Shown here piece by piece: positions 8,739-16,648 of a stretch of DNA of 45,014 bases. A program made the translations under genes and the position numbers. The notes below the pieces were generated by a model, which saw only the letters and a list, made by a program, of their open reading frames with translations, made no database searches and was not told where the DNA came from. The first letter of the stretch is position 1; every line of letters begins with the position of its first letter. The DNA is from Aeromicrobium sp. (GTDB lineage: Bacteria > Actinomycetota > Actinomycetes > Propionibacteriales > Nocardioidaceae): positions 1 to 45,014 of the forward strand of contig NZ_JAOPXQ010000047.1 in the NCBI RefSeq assembly GCF_025965075.1, in the 5' to 3' direction.

Positions 8739-9413
8739 ATGACAGCAATCGTCTGGACCCTGGCGCTCGGCTTCTGCCTGGCCTTCGCGGAGTCGGGGCT
8801 GGGGCTCGGGATGGTCCTGCCCGGTGAGACTGCGGTGGTGGTGCTCGCCGCGACGATGCGCTCGACGCCGGAGATGATCGCGCTCGGCCTGGCCGTCATG
8901 GTCGGCGCGAGCCTGGGCGATCACGTGGGCTACTTCCTGGGCCGTCGTTACGGCGACTCGCTCCGCGAGACCCGGGCCGTACGCCGTCTGGGTCGGCACC
9001 ACTACGACCGGGCGACCGACCTGCTCCGACGCCGCGGCGGGGCCGCGGTGCTCATGACCCGGCTCGTGCCGATCGTGCGGACCCTGACGCCGGCGGCGGC
9101 CGGGGCGTCGGGGCTGGAGTACCGCCGGTTCGCGACCGCCTCCCTGGCCGGCTCGGCGCTCTGGTCGGGCGCGTACGTCGGAGGGGGGTCGGTCGTCGCG
9201 GGGGTCAGCGCGGTGACGAGCGACTGGCTCGGCCGGGCCTGGTGGCTCGTGGTGGTGCTCGTCGCGCTGGTGGTCGTGCCGGTCCTGCTGATCCGGGCCG
9301 TCGTCGGGGTGCGCCCTGCGACCGCCGCACCGGACGTCGCGTCACTCGAGCTCGCCACCGGCGTCATGCCGCCGCGCCCGACCTCCGGGGCACTGGCCGG
9401 CGAGCGTCACTGA
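8739..9413 (+). CDS. DedA family membrane protein
   Basis: A 224-residue integral membrane protein of the DedA/VTT (SNARE-associated) family. It shows the typical N-terminal glycine-rich re-entrant region (ESGLGLGMVLPGE), GASLGDHVGYFLGRRYG, and FGRF-like arginine helix segment MTRLVPIVRTLTPAAAG. About five hydrophobic segments are visible, the last near residues 165-190. Family members act in lipid-carrier (undecaprenyl phosphate) or phospholipid translocation and envelope homeostasis. ATG 8739 is chosen because it precedes the hydrophobic N-terminus; an in-frame GTG at 8730 inside gcGTGAGGGGC is an alternative. It ends 3 bp from the convergent MFS gene. Confidence 0.88.
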   Translation: MTAIVWTLALGFCLAFAESGLGLGMVLPGETAVVVLAATMRSTPEMIALGLAVMVGASLGDHVGYFLGRRYGDSLRETRAVRRLGRHHYDRATDLLRRRGGAAVLMTRLVPIVRTLTPAAAGASGLEYRRFATASLAGSALWSGAYVGGGSVVAGVSAVTSDWLGRAWWLVVVLVALVVVPVLLIRAVVGVRPATAAPDVASLELATGVMPPRPTSGALAGERH

Positions 9414-9415
9414 GC

Positions 9416-10996
9416 TCAGAGGATCAGCGCGCCGGCCACGACGGCCGGCAGGACGCCCAGCAGGACCCATGCCGAGACGGGGGGCAGGCCGTGGACCAGC
9501 CGGATCGCGACCAGCGCCAGCACGCCCAGCGCCGCCATCACGACGAGCAGCAGGACCGCGTCGGCCTGACGCCCGTCACCGGCGACGCTGTGCGCCACGG
9601 CGGTCAGCGCACCCAGCGGGAACGACGCGACGGCCAGGATCAGGAACGACATGACCCAACGCTGCACCTGCTCGATGCTGAGCTCCCGTCGCGGTCCGGT
9701 CACGATCCCAGCATGGCACTCAGGCGCGGTGATCCGGTAGCGGACGAACGACGGCACGGCGAGTGCCGCGACGACGACGCCGATCACGACCAGCACCCCG
9801 CCACCGGCTGCGGCGGTCGCCGCGCCGACGGACGCCGCGGTCGCGCCGTGCAGCGTGTCGGCGATCCGGGGGCCGCCGGCCACCACGACGATGAAGACCC
9901 CTTGCAGCCGCCCGCGCACCGCGTCGTCGGCCGCCGACTGCAGCATGCTGGTCCGGAACGCCGCGGACGCCATGTCGGCCGCGCCGCCGAGGACCAGCAT
10001 CAGCAGGGCGATGACCAGCATCGTCGTCATCCAGTGGTCCGCGAGGGCCACCGCGACGCCGAAGCCGATCATCGACACGCCCCAGAGCGCGATGCAGACG
10101 ATGACGGCGCGACCCTGCCGGTCGACCCGGGACACCCAGCCGCTGAACACGCCACCGATGACCGATCCGGCGGGGATCGCGGCGAACAGCAGCGCGAACA
10201 CGATGCCACCGTTGTCGGGCCCGCCGAAGTCGAGATGGGCGATCTCGGGGAACAGCGCCCGCGGCATGCCGAAGACCATCGCGATGAGGTCGACGACGAA
10301 CGACATCATCAGCACGGGCTGCGTGCGCAGGTAGGTGAATCCCTCGATGACGGCTTTGAGCCCGGGAGTCCCCGTCACGGCGTCCAGGACCGGCAGCCGG
10401 GGCAGGCGGACGACGGCGCCCAGCGTCGCGAACAGCGTGACCGTGTCGATCAGGTACATCCACTCGAAGCCGATGATCGGGATGAGGATGCCGGCGACCA
10501 GCGGTCCCGCGATCGCCCCGGCCATCGTCACCGTCATGCTCAGCGAGTTGGCGGCGGGCAGCAGGGTGTGGTCGATCAGCTTCGGCAGGATCGCGCTGCG
10601 CGTCGGCTGGTTGACCGCGAAGAACGCCTGCTGCACCGCGAACAGCGTCAGCAGCGTCCACACGTTGGTGTTGCCCAGCGCGGCCTGCAGCCAGAACAGG
10701 CCGCTGGTCACGATGAGGCCGGTCGTCGTGACGATCAGCAGCGTGCGCCGGTCGAACACGTCGGCCAGCGCCCCGCCGTACAGGCCGAACACGACGAGCG
10801 GCACCAGGCCGAACATGCCGGCCAGTCCGACGTACGCCGAGGACCCCGTGTCGGCGTAGATCTGGGCCGGGACCGCGACGACGGTCAGCTGGGCGCCGAC
10901 CACCGTGACGATGTTGGCCAGCCACAACCGGCGGAAGTGCGGGTTGCGCAGGGGCCGGGTGTCGGCGAGGAGATAGGAGATCGATCGCCGGGCCAC
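9416..10996 (-). CDS. MFS exporter fused in frame to a small membrane module
   Basis: A 526-residue protein. Residues 1 to about 425 form an EntS/TMR-like (DHA3-type) major facilitator with about 12 helices: NPHFRRLWLANIVTVVG, GGALADVFDRRTLL and NQPTRSAILPKL are typical of these drug or siderophore exporters. After VRYRITAPE the frame continues without a stop into 95 residues with about three hydrophobic segments (QVQRWVMSFLILAVASFPLG onward), which looks like a separate small membrane protein. A GTG at 9701-9703 could start that part alone. The main GTG start at 10996 lies 8 nt after TATCTT, so it is probably leaderless. It is downstream of the thioesterase-like gene on the same strand. Confidence 0.88.
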   Translation of the reverse strand: MARRSISYLLADTRPLRNPHFRRLWLANIVTVVGAQLTVVAVPAQIYADTGSSAYVGLAGMFGLVPLVVFGLYGGALADVFDRRTLLIVTTTGLIVTSGLFWLQAALGNTNVWTLLTLFAVQQAFFAVNQPTRSAILPKLIDHTLLPAANSLSMTVTMAGAIAGPLVAGILIPIIGFEWMYLIDTVTLFATLGAVVRLPRLPVLDAVTGTPGLKAVIEGFTYLRTQPVLMMSFVVDLIAMVFGMPRALFPEIAHLDFGGPDNGGIVFALLFAAIPAGSVIGGVFSGWVSRVDRQGRAVIVCIALWGVSMIGFGVAVALADHWMTTMLVIALLMLVLGGAADMASAAFRTSMLQSAADDAVRGRLQGVFIVVVAGGPRIADTLHGATAASVGAATAAAGGGVLVVIGVVVAALAVPSFVRYRITAPECHAGIVTGPRRELSIEQVQRWVMSFLILAVASFPLGALTAVAHSVAGDGRQADAVLLLVVMAALGVLALVAIRLVHGLPPVSAWVLLGVLPAVVAGALIL

Positions 10997-11020
10997 GTCA
11001 GGACAAGATACGCCCGCCGG

Positions 11021-11728
11021 TCAGGCGAATGTGGCGGGGTCGACCTCGATCCAGATCTGCTCCGAGCGCCCCAGCAGCTCGCCGTCGATCGTGTAGAGCG
11101 CCGTGCTGGTCATGAACTTGCGGCCGTCGTGCCGGGTCAGCTCGCCGGCCGACACGTGCGGCTCGTCGGCGCGGGGCGCCCGGACGACCTCGGCGGTCAT
11201 CCGACCCAGCACCATCGTCTGCCGGGTGAAGTCCGCGGCCCAGCCGCCGGGGCAGTCGAGCGCGGCCCACGTCGTCGGCACGTCGAGGAGCCCGCCTGGT
11301 CCGGCGAAGGCCGGGTGCGGTGTCCACGGGCCGGCGGTCCGGCCGTCGCCGACGGGGCCGGTGAACAGGCGCAGCCCGTCACCCTCCTCGCGGGCGGTCC
11401 CGCACGTGAAGCACCGGTCGAACGGGTGGTGGTGGAAGCCGGGATAGGCCGCCAGCCCCGCCTGGGCCTCGGCGTCCGTCGGCCGGGCCGGAGCCTCGCC
11501 CGCGAAGCCGCCGGGTGCTGCCTCGCCGACCACGGCACCGCCGGGGGTGAGGAGCCGGACGGTGTCCCCGTCGTGCTCCCAGCTCAGCGGGACGTCCAGC
11601 GGCGGTGGCAGCCGCAGCGTCGAGGTGACGGGACCCGGACCGCCCTGCGCCGCTGCGAGCATCCCGGCGACGTAGCCACCGTTGCCGGAGTGGTCGGGTC
11701 CGTTGAACTGTCCCGGGATCGTCACCAT
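11021..11728 (-). CDS. Thioesterase-like (hotdog-fold) protein
   Basis: A 235-residue protein beginning MVTIPGQFNGPDHSGNGGYVAG, an N-terminus I associate with actinobacterial thioesterase-family (double hotdog-like) hypothetical proteins. A central FHHHPFDRCFTCGTAREEGDG segment with HHH and CxxC is notable and could bind metal or be redox-active. The C-terminal half (WAALDCPGGWA, LTRHDGRKFMTSTALYTIDG) resembles the second hotdog repeat of acyl-CoA thioesterases. No membrane segment is seen. The ATG at 11728 sits 7 nt after TAGGTT (leaderless); the longer track start adds residues with no support. It is 16 nt downstream of the photolyase stop. The substrate is unknown. Confidence 0.7.
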   Translation of the reverse strand: MVTIPGQFNGPDHSGNGGYVAGMLAAAQGGPGPVTSTLRLPPPLDVPLSWEHDGDTVRLLTPGGAVVGEAAPGGFAGEAPARPTDAEAQAGLAAYPGFHHHPFDRCFTCGTAREEGDGLRLFTGPVGDGRTAGPWTPHPAFAGPGGLLDVPTTWAALDCPGGWAADFTRQTMVLGRMTAEVVRAPRADEPHVSAGELTRHDGRKFMTSTALYTIDGELLGRSEQIWIEVDPATFA

Positions 11729-11744
11729 GACGCCCAACCTATCC

Positions 11745-13091
11745 TCAGCGGATCGCGTCGTAGCGCCGCAGGGACTCGGCCCGCTCCTCGGCATGGTCGA
11801 CCAGCGGGGGCGGGTAGTCCGCGGGCGGCTCGTCCAGCTCCCACGGGGTCTGCACGTACCGGCTCGGCACGTCGGCGAGCTCGGGGACCCAGCGGCGGAC
11901 GTACTGGCCGTCCGGGTCGAACTTCTTGCCCTGCGTCATGGGGTTGAAGATGCGGAAGTACGGCGACGCGTCCGTGCCGGATCCCGCGACCCACTGCCAG
12001 CCGTGCTGGTTGGACGCGAGATCGGCGTCGACCAACCGGTCGAGGAAGTGCCGGGCCCCGTGCTGCCACTCCAGGTGCAGGTCCTTGACCAGGAAGCTCG
12101 CGACGATCATCCGCACCCGGTTGTGCATCCAGCCCTCGGCCAGGAGCTGCCGCATCCCGGCGTCGACGATCGGGATCCCGGTCATGCCCTGCTTCCACGC
12201 CTCGAGCTCCTCGCCGGGCTGGTCGTACTGCATGCGCTCGAACGCCGGGTTGTAGTAGCCGAACGCGGAGTCGGGGCGCTGGTGCAGGACGTCGGCGTAG
12301 AACTCACGGAAGGCGAGCTCGCGGGCGTACGCCTCGGCGCCCTGAGAGCGCAGCGGGGTCAGGTCGGCCAGCATCGTGCGCGGGTGGATCGTGCCCCACT
12401 TGAGGTGCACCGACATGCGCGACGTCCGGTCCGGACCGGGCAGGTCGCGGGTGTCGTCGTAGTCGGCGACGTCCTCGTCGAGGAACGCGCGCCAGCGCTC
12501 CAGCGCCGCGGCCTCGCCGACCGGGGGCAGGGTCACGCCGGGGGGTGCAGAGGCATCGGGGATCTGGTGCGTACGGCCGTCGGGCCGCAGCCACGGGACG
12601 TCGTCGGGGGTCCGGGCCGGCGCCCGCCAGCCGTGCTCCTGCCAGGCGCGGAAGAACGGGGTGAACACGCGATAGCCCGTCCCGTCGCCCTTCGTGACCC
12701 GCCCTGGCGCGACGGCGTACGGCGAACCCGTGCGGACCAGGGCGATGTCGTGCTCCGCGAGGGCCCGCTCCACGTCGGTGTCACGCTCGGCGCCGTACGG
12801 CGTGAAGTCCGCCGACACGTGCACCGAGCCGGCCCCGACCGCGCGGGCGATCCGCGCGACCTCGGTGGCCGGGGAGCCGTGCACGACGTGCAGGCCGCCG
12901 ATACGGTCGGAGAAGTCGTGGAGCAGCTGCACGAGATAGGCCTGGCGCACGCTGGCCCCCGGTCCCCAGAATGTGTCGTCGAGCACCAGGAGCGGGACGA
13001 CCCCGCCCGGTCCCGCCTCGATCGCCGCCAGCAACGCCGGTTGGTCGTGCAGTCGCAGGTCGGTGCGGAACCACATCACGGATGTCGCCAT
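11745..13091 (-). CDS. phr: Deoxyribodipyrimidine photo-lyase (CPD photolyase)
   Basis: A 448-residue FAD enzyme that splits cyclobutane pyrimidine dimers in DNA using blue light. The N-terminal antenna-binding alpha/beta domain starts SVMWFRTDLRLHDQPAL; the C-terminal FAD domain shows WMHNRVRMIVASFLVKDL and NQHGWQWVAGSGTDASPYFR, hallmarks of class I photolyases. The start ATG 13091 is 7 nt from GACAAT on the minus strand, consistent with leaderless expression; the track start at 13187 overlaps the divergent ideR promoter and is not needed. Thioesterase-like and MFS genes follow on the same strand, each with its own -10-like hexamer. Confidence 0.95.
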   Translation of the reverse strand: MATSVMWFRTDLRLHDQPALLAAIEAGPGGVVPLLVLDDTFWGPGASVRQAYLVQLLHDFSDRIGGLHVVHGSPATEVARIARAVGAGSVHVSADFTPYGAERDTDVERALAEHDIALVRTGSPYAVAPGRVTKGDGTGYRVFTPFFRAWQEHGWRAPARTPDDVPWLRPDGRTHQIPDASAPPGVTLPPVGEAAALERWRAFLDEDVADYDDTRDLPGPDRTSRMSVHLKWGTIHPRTMLADLTPLRSQGAEAYARELAFREFYADVLHQRPDSAFGYYNPAFERMQYDQPGEELEAWKQGMTGIPIVDAGMRQLLAEGWMHNRVRMIVASFLVKDLHLEWQHGARHFLDRLVDADLASNQHGWQWVAGSGTDASPYFRIFNPMTQGKKFDPDGQYVRRWVPELADVPSRYVQTPWELDEPPADYPPPLVDHAEERAESLRRYDAIR

Positions 13092-13098
13092 GACGTCC

Positions 13099-13140
13099 AT
13101 TGTCGGTGGTGACAGGGCAACCCGCTCGCCATGGAACAAT
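13099..13140. promoter_or_regulatory. Divergent -10 elements, photolyase and ideR
   Basis: The minus-strand GACAAT (13099-13104) is 7 nt from the photolyase ATG, and the plus-strand AACAAT (13135-13140) is 6 nt from the ideR GTG at 13147. Only 55 bp separate the two start codons. I do not see a clear iron-box palindrome between them, so autoregulation by IdeR is not shown. Confidence 0.5.
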
Positions 13141-13146
13141 GGACGG

Positions 13147-13836
13147 GTGAGCGACCTGATCGACACCACAGAGATGTATCTCCGCACGGTCTACGAGCTG
13201 GAGGAAGAGGGCATCGTCCCGTTGCGCGCGCGCATCGCCGAGCGCCTTCACCAGAGTGGACCCACCGTGAGCCAGACCGTCGCCCGCATGGAGCGCGACG
13301 GGCTGCTGGCGGTCGAGGGCGACCGGCACCTCGAGCTCTCCGAGAAGGGGCGCCAGCTCGCGACCCGGGTGATGCGCAAGCACCGCCTCGCGGAGCGGCT
13401 GCTGATCGACATCATCGGCCTGGAGATCGAGTACGTCCACGAGGAGGCGTGCCGCTGGGAGCACGTCATGTCCGAGCAGGTCGAGCGTCGTCTCGTCGAG
13501 CTGCTCGAGCACCCGACCGAGTCGCCCTACGGCAACCCGATCCCGGGCCTGGAGGAGCTGGGCGAGGTCACCAACGAGGCCGTGTTCCTGACCGGCGTGC
13601 AGCCCATGACGAAGGCCGTCGCCGGCTCCGTCGAGCCGATCCGCCTGGTCGTCCGGCGCATCGCCGAGGAGCTGCAGAAGGACACCGAGGTCATGTCGGT
13701 GCTGCGCCGTGTCGGCGCCCTGCCGGGCAACGACGTGCTGGTGTCGACGGGCCACGACGGCGTCGTCGTCGCCCGCCAGGGCGAGACCGCGGAGATCGAC
13801 GCCGAGGCCGCCTCCCACATCTTCGTCACCGCCTGA
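13147..13836 (+). CDS. ideR: Iron-dependent repressor, DtxR/IdeR type
   Basis: A 229-residue metal-sensing transcription repressor. The N-terminal winged helix reads through SGPTVSQTVARMERDGLL. With the GTG at 13147 as residue 1, the metal ligands fall at exactly the DtxR numbers: Met10, His79, Glu83, His98, Cys102, Glu105 and His106 (KHRLAERLL, HEEACRWEH). That supports both the start and an iron-sensing IdeR rather than a manganese MntR, which lacks Cys102. A C-terminal SH3-like domain follows (MSVLRRVGALPGNDVLV). The gene is probably leaderless (AACAAT 6 nt upstream). It would control iron uptake and storage genes elsewhere. Confidence 0.95.
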   Translation: MSDLIDTTEMYLRTVYELEEEGIVPLRARIAERLHQSGPTVSQTVARMERDGLLAVEGDRHLELSEKGRQLATRVMRKHRLAERLLIDIIGLEIEYVHEEACRWEHVMSEQVERRLVELLEHPTESPYGNPIPGLEELGEVTNEAVFLTGVQPMTKAVAGSVEPIRLVVRRIAEELQKDTEVMSVLRRVGALPGNDVLVSTGHDGVVVARQGETAEIDAEAASHIFVTA

Positions 13837-13874
13837 CCCCCCACCCACGCGTCAGTGGGGGCGGCGGGGGGTCA
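13834..13874. terminator. Bidirectional hairpin between ideR and the DUF1295 gene
   Basis: TGACCCCCC (13834-13842) pairs with GGGGGGTCA (13866-13874), and an alternative inner CCCCCCAC/GTGGGGG pairing exists. It spans both stop codons of two convergent genes. There is no U-tract, so it is a GC-only terminator candidate for both directions. Confidence 0.55.
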
Positions 13875-14675
13875 CTTCCTCGGGGGTAGGGGGATGAAGC
13901 CGCTGGTGCGGCGGACGTACTCCTCGTAGCCGGGCTTGGACTTCTTCATGCCCTTCTCGTTGAGCGAGGCGCCGGTGACCTTGGTCAGGAAGATCGTCAT
14001 CGCGATCGGGCTGATGACCGTCGCGAGCCCGGCCCACGAGCCGGCGACGACGATCCAGATGCCGGCCCACACGCACGCGTCGCCGAAGTAGTTGGGGTGA
14101 CGGGTGTAGCGCCACAGCCCCTGGTCCATGAGCCTGCCCTTGTTGGCGGGGTCCTTCTTGAACGCCGCGAGCTGCGCGTCGCCGACCGACTCGAAGAAGA
14201 ACCCGATCGCCCAGACCAGGATGCCGAGGACCAGCAGCGGCACGCTGATGTCTTCGTTGTTGGCGCCGACCATGATGGGCGTCGCGACGAGGAACATCGC
14301 GATGCCCTGCGGCACGAACACCCGCATCAGGGCGACCTGCGCGAACGGTCGACCGTCGGCGTCCGCCAGCTCGGCGTAGCGCGGGTCCTCGGCCTGGCCG
14401 GAGTTGCGCCGGTGCAGGTGCCACGCGAGGCGTCCGCCCCACACCGCCACCATCGCCAGCAGGATCCACCGCAGCGCGGGGTCCCCGTCCCCACCCGAGG
14501 ACACCAGGGCCGTCTCCGCGGCGACCAGGACGAAGCCGAGGCCCCACAACGTGTCGACGACGGTCAGCTTCTTCTGCCGCTGGGCGATCGCGAGACCCAC
14601 ACCCATGAAGGCGATGACGACGCCCAGCCCCCCGAGGAGGCTGGCGCCGGACTGGGACAGGTCGTTGGGGGTCAT
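13872..14675 (-). CDS. DUF1295 membrane protein, steroid 5-alpha-reductase-like
   Basis: A 267-residue polytopic membrane protein of the DUF1295 family, related to steroid 5-alpha reductases and isoprenylcysteine methyltransferases. About six or seven hydrophobic segments are visible, together with the signature WRYTRHPNYFGDACVWAGIW and a C-terminal GYEEYVRRTSGFIPLPPRK. The ATG at 14675 overlaps the stop of the upstream cyclopropane synthase gene by four bases (ATGA), so the two are translationally coupled. DUF1295 proteins often sit beside fatty-acid methyltransferases, which suggests a role in modifying or reducing acyl chains in the membrane. That role is inferred; no reaction is shown by the sequence. 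Confidence 0.88.
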   Translation of the reverse strand: MTPNDLSQSGASLLGGLGVVIAFMGVGLAIAQRQKKLTVVDTLWGLGFVLVAAETALVSSGGDGDPALRWILLAMVAVWGGRLAWHLHRRNSGQAEDPRYAELADADGRPFAQVALMRVFVPQGIAMFLVATPIMVGANNEDISVPLLVLGILVWAIGFFFESVGDAQLAAFKKDPANKGRLMDQGLWRYTRHPNYFGDACVWAGIWIVVAGSWAGLATVISPIAMTIFLTKVTGASLNEKGMKKSKPGYEEYVRRTSGFIPLPPRK

Positions 14676-16000
14676 CGGTCGATCATGTCAGTGCCGGGCA
14701 GCCACGCGAGCGGCGACGACGGCATCCCGCTCACGCCGCGGGCGCTGGGCTTGACCGCGAGGATCTGGTCGACGCCCATGCGATTCTCCTCGAACGCCAG
14801 CGCCCCGCCGGCGAGGTAGAGCCGCCACACCCGTGCGTTCTCCTCCCCGATGAGCTTGACCGCGGCGTCCCAGCGGTCCTCCAGCCGCTCGGCCCACCCG
14901 GCGACGGTCTGCGGGTAGTGCTCGCGCATCGCCTGCACGTCACGGATCTCCAGGCCCGACGCGGCGATCAGGCCGATCGTCTTCGCGAGCGGCTTCATGT
15001 GCATGTCGGGGGCGATGTACGTCTCGATGAACGGCCCGCCGCCGGGTCGGTCCCCGGGGGCGTCGTTGCTGCGCGACATCTGCTGGATCAGGGCTCGGCC
15101 GCCCGGCTTGAGGTAGCGGTGGATCGAGTCGACGAACACGACGTACTCCTCGTCGCCGACGTGCTCGCCCATCTCGATCGAGGCGATCGCGTCGATGTCG
15201 TCGTCGTGGACGCCCGACGCCTCCAGGTCGCGGAAGTGGCGCAGGCTCACGTCGACCCGGTCGGCCAGCCCCCGCTCGGCCGCCCTGCCCAGGACGTAGT
15301 CCCGCTGCTCGACCGACAGCGTCACGCCCGTGACGTGGACGCCGTAGTGCTCGGCGGCGAACAGGGTCAACGATCCCCAGCCCGAGCCGATGTCCACCAT
15401 CTTCATCCCCGGCCGCAGGCCGAGCTTGCGGCACACCAGGTGCAGCTTGGCGGTCTGCGCCTCCTCGAGCGTCATCCCGGGGGTGACGTGGAACCCGCTC
15501 GAGTAGGCCATGGTGGGGTCGAGGATCAGCTCGTAGAAGTCGTTCGACAGGTCGTAGTGGTGCGAGATCGCGGCCTGGTCCCGCTCCTTGCTGTGCAGCT
15601 CGCCGGTCAGGTTGGACTCGGCGTCGGGGGCGGGCGGGCGCCGGCCGACGAGCCCGAGGCGCAGCGCGAGCGCCGCAGCCCGGGCGACCTGCTTGGGACC
15701 GATCCGCGGGCGACCGGCGGCCGGGTCGGCGACCCGGGCGTCGCGCACGGCGTCCCACATCGCCCGCAGCCCGTCACCGAGGTCGCCCTCGACGTCGAGA
15801 TCGCCCTGGACGTACGCCCGCGCGACCCCGAGCTCGCCGGGCTGCCACATGACATGTCGCAGGGCCCGCTTGCTGCGGATCACCACGACGGGAGCCCCCG
15901 GCACGCCGGCCTCGCTGCCGTCCCAGGCCCGCAGGCGGATCGGGAGGGTGAGGCCGAGGGAGTCCTCGACGAGCGACAGCAGGGAGGCGGCGACGTTCAT
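14672..16000 (-). CDS. Cyclopropane-fatty-acyl-phospholipid synthase family protein
   Basis: A 442-residue S-adenosylmethionine-dependent methyltransferase acting on unsaturated phospholipid acyl chains. The SAM-binding loop is MVDIGSGWGSLTLFAA; other family segments are SHHYDLSNDFYELIL, PTMAYSSGF and GPFIETYIAPD. The product could be a cyclopropane or a 10-methyl(ene) branched fatty acid: the 10-methyl pathway also needs a flavin reductase, which is not seen next to it. ATG 16000 is preferred over the TTG at 16012 because TTGACT lies 6 nt upstream, giving a leaderless transcript. It is coupled by ATGA to the DUF1295 gene downstream. Confidence 0.92.
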   Translation of the reverse strand: MNVAASLLSLVEDSLGLTLPIRLRAWDGSEAGVPGAPVVVIRSKRALRHVMWQPGELGVARAYVQGDLDVEGDLGDGLRAMWDAVRDARVADPAAGRPRIGPKQVARAAALALRLGLVGRRPPAPDAESNLTGELHSKERDQAAISHHYDLSNDFYELILDPTMAYSSGFHVTPGMTLEEAQTAKLHLVCRKLGLRPGMKMVDIGSGWGSLTLFAAEHYGVHVTGVTLSVEQRDYVLGRAAERGLADRVDVSLRHFRDLEASGVHDDDIDAIASIEMGEHVGDEEYVVFVDSIHRYLKPGGRALIQQMSRSNDAPGDRPGGGPFIETYIAPDMHMKPLAKTIGLIAASGLEIRDVQAMREHYPQTVAGWAERLEDRWDAAVKLIGEENARVWRLYLAGGALAFEENRMGVDQILAVKPSARGVSGMPSSPLAWLPGTDMIDR

Positions 16001-16067
16001 GCGCCAAGTCAATCGGGGAGTCGAGGGTTACGCCATCCGAATCCGCCGGATGCGGCAGACTTGGAAC

Positions 16068-16529
16068 ATGAGCGTCGGGACCGTGTTGAGGGTTTGGTTC
16101 CAGCGCACAGGATCGGAGATCCTCGGCTGGACGCTGATCCCTGTCGGCATCGTCCTGATGCCCCTGCCCGGACCCGGCATGATCATCGTGGTGGCCGGTG
16201 TCGCGCTGCTGTCCCGCAACTACGTGTGGGCCCAGAAGCTGCTCGACCCGCTCGAGCGGCGAGCCGTCGAGGCGGCCCGCTACGGCGTCGCGACGTGGCC
16301 CCGGATCGCGCTCGGCTTCCTCGGCGGCCTGTGGCTCGCGGTGCTCGGCGTCATCTGGTGGATCAGCCCCGAGATCCCCGAGTTCGAGATCCTCAGCGTC
16401 GGCTTCGGCCCGCAGCTGCCGGCGCACGGCTGGGCCACCGCCCTGGGCCTGTGGGCCTCGGCCCTCGCGGCGTGGGGCGTGCTGGGCTACAGCGTCGTCA
16501 CGTGGCGTCACCCGCACGAGTCGGAGTGA
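16068..16529 (+). CDS. PGPGW (TIGR02611-type) transmembrane protein
   Basis: A 153-residue membrane protein of unknown function. It carries the family core MPLPGPGMIIVVAG between two hydrophobic hairpin segments, with further hydrophobic stretches at about residues 90-107 and 125-145. The same family is common in actinobacteria as a single small gene. The ATG at 16068 follows CAGACT by 6 nt, consistent with a leaderless start. It is divergent from the cyclopropane synthase gene (67 bp apart). Confidence 0.82.
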   Translation: MSVGTVLRVWFQRTGSEILGWTLIPVGIVLMPLPGPGMIIVVAGVALLSRNYVWAQKLLDPLERRAVEAARYGVATWPRIALGFLGGLWLAVLGVIWWISPEIPEFEILSVGFGPQLPAHGWATALGLWASALAAWGVLGYSVVTWRHPHESE

Positions 16530-16648
16530 CGGGGTGAGCCGGCTCGAGGGACCCGTGTTGTTCCTCCAGACGCACGGTCCCCGCCCCGAGAACGCCTGAC
16601 ACGACGGCGGCCCGTAACCCGGCCCGGTCCCGCCGCGTTGTCCCTTGT

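Noticed and set aside
9242-11947. A 901-residue plus-strand ORF
   Set aside because: Antisense to the MFS and thioesterase-like genes; no domain is visible and the sequence is low-complexity Arg/Asp/His.
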